Positions 58,897-64,000 of a stretch of DNA of 64,000 bases are shown one piece after another; the stretch's first letter is position 1; every line of letters starts with the position of its first letter. The notes beneath the pieces were generated by a model. That model did no database searches. It was not told the origin of the DNA and was given only the letters and a program-made list of their open reading frames with translations. The stretch covers positions 1 to 64,000 of the forward strand of contig QIAN01000097.1 in the NCBI GenBank assembly GCA_003225005.1. Reading direction: 5' to 3'. The stretch is from Acidobacteriota bacterium (GTDB taxonomy: Bacteria > Acidobacteriota > Terriglobia > Terriglobales > Acidobacteriaceae). The position numbers were made by a program, and so were the translations under genes.

Positions 58897-60015
58897 ATGC
58901 GGCATTTGCTTACCCTGATATCGCTGCTGTGTTCATTTTTCCTGCGAACCCTTCCCGCACAAACCCTATCATCACCGGCAGCCAGCACCGCTCCTCTCCG
59001 AGTGGGCATCGTGGGTCTGGTTCACGGCCACGTCGACGGATTTCTCCACGACTCTTTCCCCACCCCCGAAATCCAGATCGTGGGAATCGCTGAGTCCAAT
59101 CCACAACTATTCCTGCGGTACGCAAGCCGCTACGGAGTCGATCGCAACTTGCTGTTTCCCAGTCTGGAAGAAATGCTGCAAAAGGTTCATCCGCAAGCCG
59201 TGCTCGTCTACACCAACACCTATGACCATCGCCAGGTGGTCGAAGTCTGTGCCCGCCACGGCGTCCACGTAATGATGGAAAAACCCCTGGCCGTAAGTCT
59301 GGAAGATGCTCGTGCTATCCGGGGGGCCGCAAAGCAAGGAAAGATTCACGTGGTGGTCAACTACGAGACCACGTGGTATCGCAGCAGTCGCGCCGCCTAC
59401 GATTTGGTGCGCCAGAATGGCCTCGGCGACATCCGCAAAATTGTTGTCCACGACGGCCACAGGGGACCGCAAGAGATCAACGTCGCTCCCGAGTTTCTCG
59501 CCTGGCTCACCGACCCCAAACTCAACGGCGCCGGCGCTCTCTTCGATTTCGGCTGCTACGGCGCCGATCTCGCAACCTGGCTCATGCAGGGCCGCCGTCC
59601 CGACTCCGTGACCGCGATCGCCCAGCACATCAAGCCCGATGTCTATCCCCGCGTCGACGACGAGGCCACCATCATCCTGACCTACCCCAAAGCTCAGGCC
59701 ATTATCCAGGCATCCTGGAATTGGCCATTCGACCGCAAAGATATGGAAGTCTACGGCCAGACCGGATACGCAATCACAGTTCGCCGCGATGACATTCGAG
59801 TCCGGCGCAAGGGAGCAGAGGAAGAACAACTCTCCGCCAAAGCGATTTCGGCCCCGAACGATAATTCACTCGCCTATTTCAAGGCGGTCGTCAACGGCGA
59901 AATACCACCCGAAGGATTGTCTTCCCTCGAAACCAACATTACGGTCACGGAGATTCTCGATGCCGCCCGCCGTTCCGCGGCTTCCGGCAGAACTATCCCA
60001 CTGAGTACGAAATAA
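58897..60015 (+). CDS. Secreted Gfo/Idh/MocA-family oxidoreductase
   Basis: The ATG at 58897 has AGGAG eight bases upstream. The 372-residue protein has a signal peptide (LTLISLLCSFFLRTLPAQT), unusual but known for this family in Acidobacteria. It then has a Rossmann domain (LRVGIVGLVHGHVDGFLHD, YTNTYDHRQVVEVCARHGV-HVMMEKPLA, with the catalytic-type EKP) and the second domain (GGALFDFGCYGADLA). It would use NAD(P) for sugar-type substrates; the substrate is unknown. Confidence 0.87.
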   Translation: MRHLLTLISLLCSFFLRTLPAQTLSSPAASTAPLRVGIVGLVHGHVDGFLHDSFPTPEIQIVGIAESNPQLFLRYASRYGVDRNLLFPSLEEMLQKVHPQAVLVYTNTYDHRQVVEVCARHGVHVMMEKPLAVSLEDARAIRGAAKQGKIHVVVNYETTWYRSSRAAYDLVRQNGLGDIRKIVVHDGHRGPQEINVAPEFLAWLTDPKLNGAGALFDFGCYGADLATWLMQGRRPDSVTAIAQHIKPDVYPRVDDEATIILTYPKAQAIIQASWNWPFDRKDMEVYGQTGYAITVRRDDIRVRRKGAEEEQLSAKAISAPNDNSLAYFKAVVNGEIPPEGLSSLETNITVTEILDAARRSAASGRTIPLSTK

Positions 60016-60127
60016 TTACTGCCGAACGAATGGGCTGGGTTTCCACAGATACGCAAGTTCCCGCGCCGCAGGCTCCGTACCTTAACCCTTCGCCGATCCG
60101 GGAGCGTTGACCAGCGCCACTCCCATT

Positions 60128-61612
60128 TCAAGGTAGGGGAGCAGCGCGGGGCGAGTTGGGCTCGTACGCGACCATGGCATCGGGGCACGCGAACCGCTTG
60201 GATACATGGTAGTTGGAGGCGAGAGCAGCCAACGCTGGCTGCGACCAGCGCTGTTCGCTGATGCGGGGTTTGCCAATGATCACAAGGTCGGCGGTGCTTT
60301 CTTCAAGCATTTGCTCCACTCGGCCACTCGGCCATTTGCCGCTCCGCACCAATTGGGCATACACAAAAGGGTTCGACAGCAGCACAGGCCTCCCGGTCAA
60401 GACCAAAGCCCCCACATTTTCCGAGAGTACCCGCTCATGATCGCGAATGTACGCGTAAGCCCGCGGGCACTCGTCCACAACGCCTTGGGAACTGTACAAA
60501 GCCCGATTCGCAATTCCCTCGACGGCAAAAATTACGCCGCATAAGACAATCAGTCCAGCTGTCGCGAAGGGCAAGCGGTTCATTTTTTGCAGTTCGCGCA
60601 CGCCGGTCGCGGATGAGATACAAAGCGCTGCCTCGAGTTCCAGGAAGTGGTTGCTCTCGGAGCCGACTTTCAATGCTGTTACGGTGCCCAGGATTACGAA
60701 GAAAAAATAAAGAAACGGAGGGGCCAGCCGTCGCCTGCGAATAATGCCAACCAGGGTTAAGGCAACCAGGACGGCGGTCTCGCGCAGAACCTGGGAAGCG
60801 TGAGTCCGGTAGTTTGTCCAGGAGAGAGAGTCCACATGTGTCCCAAACTGGTGAAAAAGGAATTCGCCATGGGTACTCCATTGCAACGCCGCGATTGCTA
60901 TGCCCAGTACGGCGACGCCGGCTAGCATTCCGAAGGTCAAGTCTCGCCATCGCTTGCCCCTAACAAGAATGACGACGCACGTGATGGGAGCCGCCAGGAA
61001 TGTCACCTTGCAGAGCAGCGCGCCGGCAAAAAAAAATGGGACGCCAAAATGCAGTCGCGGCAGGCGGAGAAATACCACCAATCCGCCAAGCGAAAATGCC
61101 AATCCCAGGAAATCTACTCGGAGAATTGGCGCCCACTCCTGCACCAACGGGAGCGTAAGAAAAAATGCGCCGAGGCTGATGCCCAACAGCACGCTGTCCG
61201 GCAAACCGCTAGCCAGCAGGCCGATCTCGAATGCCACGATCGTGGCGGCGACAAGACTAATGATCCGCGGACGGAAGAGCTCAGGTTTGCGGTTGCGGAT
61301 CAGACCAGCCGAAATAAGGTATGGGATGGGACCATAGCTGTTCAGCACGATTGGCCAGCTTTGGGGCACGGGATACGGTGTTAGCCCTGCAATGATTCGC
61401 ACCGCGGCGTTGAGGACGTTACCTTCCTCGTAGTCAAACTGGTAGGGCTGTCGTGCCAGCCGCAAACCATTAGCCATCGACACAAGGGCGGCGTACAGCA
61501 AACACGCGGCAACCAGTGCCGAGCAGATTGACGCGGTTCGTTTCAGGAAGGCGCTACGGCGTGTTACTCCGTGGTCTTTGATAGCGGAAGGAGCCATTTG
61601 CCCCACAGGCAA
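60128..61612 (-). CDS. Integral membrane glycosyltransferase-like protein (GT39/PMT type)
   Basis: The 494-residue protein has about ten membrane helices. The first luminal loop carries YQFDYEEGNVLNAAVRIIAG, where the acidic pair DYEEG is typical of GT39/ArnT-like dolichyl- or undecaprenyl-phosphate-sugar transferases. The C-terminal soluble tail of about 90 residues is in line with that class. The likely reaction is transfer of a sugar from a lipid carrier, but no sugar-specific motif is seen. It stands alone on the minus strand. Confidence 0.65.
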   Translation of the reverse strand: MPVGQMAPSAIKDHGVTRRSAFLKRTASICSALVAACLLYAALVSMANGLRLARQPYQFDYEEGNVLNAAVRIIAGLTPYPVPQSWPIVLNSYGPIPYLISAGLIRNRKPELFRPRIISLVAATIVAFEIGLLASGLPDSVLLGISLGAFFLTLPLVQEWAPILRVDFLGLAFSLGGLVVFLRLPRLHFGVPFFFAGALLCKVTFLAAPITCVVILVRGKRWRDLTFGMLAGVAVLGIAIAALQWSTHGEFLFHQFGTHVDSLSWTNYRTHASQVLRETAVLVALTLVGIIRRRRLAPPFLYFFFVILGTVTALKVGSESNHFLELEAALCISSATGVRELQKMNRLPFATAGLIVLCGVIFAVEGIANRALYSSQGVVDECPRAYAYIRDHERVLSENVGALVLTGRPVLLSNPFVYAQLVRSGKWPSGRVEQMLEESTADLVIIGKPRISEQRWSQPALAALASNYHVSKRFACPDAMVAYEPNSPRAAPLP

Positions 61613-61800
61613 GAACTCATCGAGTATACGGAAGTTCCCTGCTGTTTTCCCTGATCGGCACTCGTAGTTGTGACCGCTCCACCGGTATCGTTGCCGTTCT
61701 TCCTAATGATGTTGATTACGCCATTGACGGGGTGGGAGGCAGCGAACGCCGCATCAGTGTACTTACGGTGTTCGTTCTAGGAGGAGACGTTCAAGGTTTC

Positions 61801-62493
61801 TTAGTTCCGTTCACGGTTGCCTGAAGCCATGCTGCACAGCTTCGCCAGCAGGGTGGTGGCTGCCGCCTTCTTAGCGGTATCAGCCGGGCACGGCGCTCCG
61901 GCTGCCTGCCACCGCTTCACCTTCGCACCAAACTCCTCACGCGACATCGGAATAGGATCCCGACCTTCACCCGGATTCCAGCCCCACGCCACCAATTTAT
62001 CTTCCGTCAGGTGCTCGACCAGTTGATCGAGGTTGCGGTTCTTGTTCTGCTTCGGTTCCTTAATCGAACGGCAAATCTGCGCGTCGCTAAGGCCCTCCCA
62101 AATCATCGGCGTGGTTGGCGGAGGAAGTCCCCAATTGGGCGTACCGGGCGGCATGTGCGCGCCAGCGAGATTTTGGTCCTGATGGCACGTGCTGCACTTT
62201 TCGGCGGTCACCCCGTGACCTTCAGGGCCCCGGCGCACGTTCATGGTGTGCGGATGCCCGTCATCTCCTTGCCGCGGGAAGTCACCGCGCGAATGGCAGT
62301 TCATGCAGCGGGGATGCCGCAACACTGAGACAAATTCGACAAAAAGGGCTCCGTCGCTTGCCGCCGGAGTTGCGGAAGCCGTCGCCTTAGTGGCAGGCCT
62401 TTCCGCCGCGCTGATGGGATGTGAAACCGATATCGCTCCTAGCATCGTCAGAACCGCGCCAGCGAAGAGGACTGAAGTTTCGAAGTGCTTCAT
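61801..62493 (-). CDS. Secreted dihaem c-type cytochrome, partner of the adjacent molybdopterin oxidoreductase
   Basis: From the ATG at 62493 (which overlaps the upstream stop in an ATGA), the protein of 230 residues has a signal peptide (VLFAGAVLTMLGAISVSHPI) and two haem motifs, CMNCH and CSTCH. Conserved stretches are RHPRCMNCHSRGDFPRQGDD, HMPPGTPNWGLPPPTTPMIW and KLVAWGWNPGEGRDPIPMSR. The overlap implies translational coupling with the oxidoreductase, so it probably takes electrons from that enzyme in the periplasm. Confidence 0.8.
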   Translation of the reverse strand: MKHFETSVLFAGAVLTMLGAISVSHPISAAERPATKATASATPAASDGALFVEFVSVLRHPRCMNCHSRGDFPRQGDDGHPHTMNVRRGPEGHGVTAEKCSTCHQDQNLAGAHMPPGTPNWGLPPPTTPMIWEGLSDAQICRSIKEPKQNKNRNLDQLVEHLTEDKLVAWGWNPGEGRDPIPMSREEFGAKVKRWQAAGAPCPADTAKKAAATTLLAKLCSMASGNRERN

Positions 62494-64000
62494 ACAGCCT
62501 CCGTCACACGGATCGGCAGCTTGCGGATCCGCTTCCCGGTTGCGGCGAACACCGCATTCGCGATAGCCGGGGCTGTGCACGGCACTCCCGGCTCTCCAAT
62601 GCCACCCGACTTCTCATTGTTCTCCACCATGTGCGTTTCTATTTCCGGACACTCATGCATGCGCATTACCGGAAAAGTGTGGAAATTCGTCTGCTGCAGG
62701 CGCCCGTTCTCGAATGTGAGTTCCTGAAAGAGCGCAGCCGACGCAGCGAAGATTGCGCCGCCCTCCAACTGGGCTGCGATGATGCCTGGATTTACGTAAT
62801 GGCCGCAATCTACCGCGCTCACGATCCGATGCACCCGGACCTTGCCGTCCGTGACTGAGACTTCAGCCACCTGCGCGTTATAGCTCTCAAATGCGAAGTG
62901 CACGGCAATTCCCCGGGCACGGCCTTTCGGCAAGGGCTTATTCCATCCTGCTTTTTGAGCGGCGAGATCGAGCACGGCGAGGTGTCGAGGATGCTTTGTC
63001 AGCAAAGCACGTCTGAACTGGTACGGATCCTTGTGCGCGAGGATCGCGAGTTCGTCAACGAAACATTCAGTGGCGAAGCCGGTGTGCGAGTGTCCCACGG
63101 AGCGCCACCATTGAACAGGCACGCCGACCTCGGCCTGGTGATATTCGACCGCCAGATTCGGAATCTCGTAGGCAAGATCGTCAACTCCTTCGACGGCTGC
63201 CGGATCGTACCCTTTATCTTTCATCATGCCTTCGAACATGGTTCCCGCAAATATCGATTGGCCTACCAGCCGTGATTTCCAACTGACTGGGTTACCGCTC
63301 GCATCCACGCTGCCGACAATGGCATGGAGAAACGCCGGGCGATACCAACCGCCTTGCATGTCGTCTTCGCGGGTCCATACCACCTTCACCGGAGCTCCCG
63401 CCGCCTTTGCCACGTGAACGGCTTCCACTACGAAGTCCGACTGCGGCGTCGCCCGACGGCCAAACCCGCCACCCAGGAAGGTGGTATGGATTTGGACCTT
63501 CTCATTCGGAAGGCCTGCGACCTTTGCCGCGGCCGCACGGTCCACCGTCTGGAACTGCGTTCCAGTCCAGATCTCACAGGAGTCTGCTCGCAGATCCACG
63601 GCGCAGTTCAGAGGCTCCATCATCAGATGGGACAGGTAAGGCACCTCGTAAACCGCTTCGATCTTTTGCGCAGCCTTCGCCAGCGCGGCATCGGGGTCGC
63701 CGTCGCGGCGCACACTCTTGCCCGGCAACTTGGCTTGCTCCCGAAAGTGCTGCATCATCTGCCTCGTGCTGAAGGCATGCATCTCGCCTTCATCCCAATC
63801 AATGCGGACCGCGTCGCGCGCCACTTTCGCTTGCCAAAACGAGTCCGCAACCACGGCCACGCCGGAGGGCACCGCCGCGACCTTGCGCACGCCTGGCATA
63901 TTGCGGGCGTGAGAATCGTCGAAGCTCTTCACCTTTGCGCCAAAGACAGGAGCGCGGGCAACGACCGCGATAAGCATCCCTGGATTTTTTACGTCGATCC
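62490..64000 (-). CDS. Xanthine dehydrogenase-family molybdopterin-binding subunit (isoquinoline 1-oxidoreductase beta-like), 5' end outside the window
   Basis: At least 500 residues of the large subunit are visible: VYEVPYLSHLMMEPLNCAVD (substrate-pocket region), THTTFLGGGFGRRATPQSDF-type text at IHTTFLGGGFGRRATPQSDF (molybdopterin loop), VPVQWWRSVGHSHTGFATEC, VSAVDCGHYVNPGIIAAQLE and EKSGGIGEPGVPCTAPAIAN with the catalytic-type glutamate in GEPG. This is the IorB/aldehyde-oxidase-like branch that works with a 2Fe-2S IorA subunit and a cytochrome in the periplasm. The start and any IorA gene lie beyond the right edge. The substrate (an aldehyde or N-heterocycle) is unknown. Confidence 0.88.
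   Translation of the reverse strand, partial: IDVKNPGMLIAVVARAPVFGAKVKSFDDSHARNMPGVRKVAAVPSGVAVVADSFWQAKVARDAVRIDWDEGEMHAFSTRQMMQHFREQAKLPGKSVRRDGDPDAALAKAAQKIEAVYEVPYLSHLMMEPLNCAVDLRADSCEIWTGTQFQTVDRAAAAKVAGLPNEKVQIHTTFLGGGFGRRATPQSDFVVEAVHVAKAAGAPVKVVWTREDDMQGGWYRPAFLHAIVGSVDASGNPVSWKSRLVGQSIFAGTMFEGMMKDKGYDPAAVEGVDDLAYEIPNLAVEYHQAEVGVPVQWWRSVGHSHTGFATECFVDELAILAHKDPYQFRRALLTKHPRHLAVLDLAAQKAGWNKPLPKGRARGIAVHFAFESYNAQVAEVSVTDGKVRVHRIVSAVDCGHYVNPGIIAAQLEGGAIFAASAALFQELTFENGRLQQTNFHTFPVMRMHECPEIETHMVENNEKSGGIGEPGVPCTAPAIANAVFAATGKRIRKLPIRVTEAV

Overview
The window looks like chromosomal DNA from a member of the Acidobacteriota. I infer this from the high-GC codon use, the protein style (an acidobacterial-type TPR protein, small secreted carboxypeptidase-regulatory-like proteins, a TonB-receptor N-terminus, a LysW-like carrier, AhpD-like and PQQ proteins) and the many dispersed short palindromes of the form GGCTnAAGCC. 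No rRNA, CRISPR array, prophage or complete insertion sequence is visible. The only mobile DNA is the edge of an IS66-type element at the left end.

Layout. Positions 1-15200 hold accessory and metabolic genes: an IS66 TnpB fragment abutting a broken GNAT gene, yceH, a lipoprotein, a decayed DHFR-type reductase, an aldo/keto reductase, a 4-TM holin-like protein, a DECR-type reductase, an FGE-fold protein, thiE, a LOG-family protein, a large TPR protein, an AhpD-like gene with an in-frame TGA, and an ankyrin-repeat gene. Positions 16150-31750 hold an acyl-CoA synthetase/ACP/PlsC fusion, a GGEEF diguanylate cyclase, a tiny zinc-finger gene, a broken PQQ dehydrogenase, a chimeric gene remnant, small secreted proteins, a LysW-like protein, an M28 peptidase, a rhomboid, a hydrolase, a CPBP protease, a broken monooxygenase-like gene and pyruvate kinase. 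Positions 33000-49000 are the core minus-strand transcription/translation block: tRNA-Thr, -Tyr, -Thr, -Gly, tuf, rpmG, tRNA-Trp, secE, nusG, rplK, rplA, rplJ, rplL, rpoB, rpoC, closed by a strong intrinsic terminator. Positions 49200-64000 hold a thiol-redox cluster (ccdA, TlpA-like, DsbD N-domain protein), a cyclic-nucleotide-domain/DUF1003 protein, glnS, gltX, folD, coaE, a Gfo/Idh/MocA oxidoreductase, a GT39-like membrane protein, and a dihaem cytochrome coupled to a molybdopterin oxidoreductase large subunit that runs off the right end.

The most interesting signal is at 13481-14047. It is one continuous AhpD/carboxymuconolactone-decarboxylase-like reading frame in which the second cysteine of the CxxC...H redox motif is TGA. 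A near-perfect stem-loop with a G-first triloop starts five nucleotides after that TGA. This fits a bacterial SECIS element, so the gene is a candidate selenoprotein that ordinary gene calling splits in two. Recoding is the better explanation here, but the window also contains several apparent lesions: an amber codon inside rpoB, a TGA in a small monooxygenase-like gene, and frameshifts in a GNAT, a DHFR-like, a PQQ dehydrogenase and a small secreted protein gene. The selenocysteine call should therefore be tested against genome-wide selenium machinery and raw reads.
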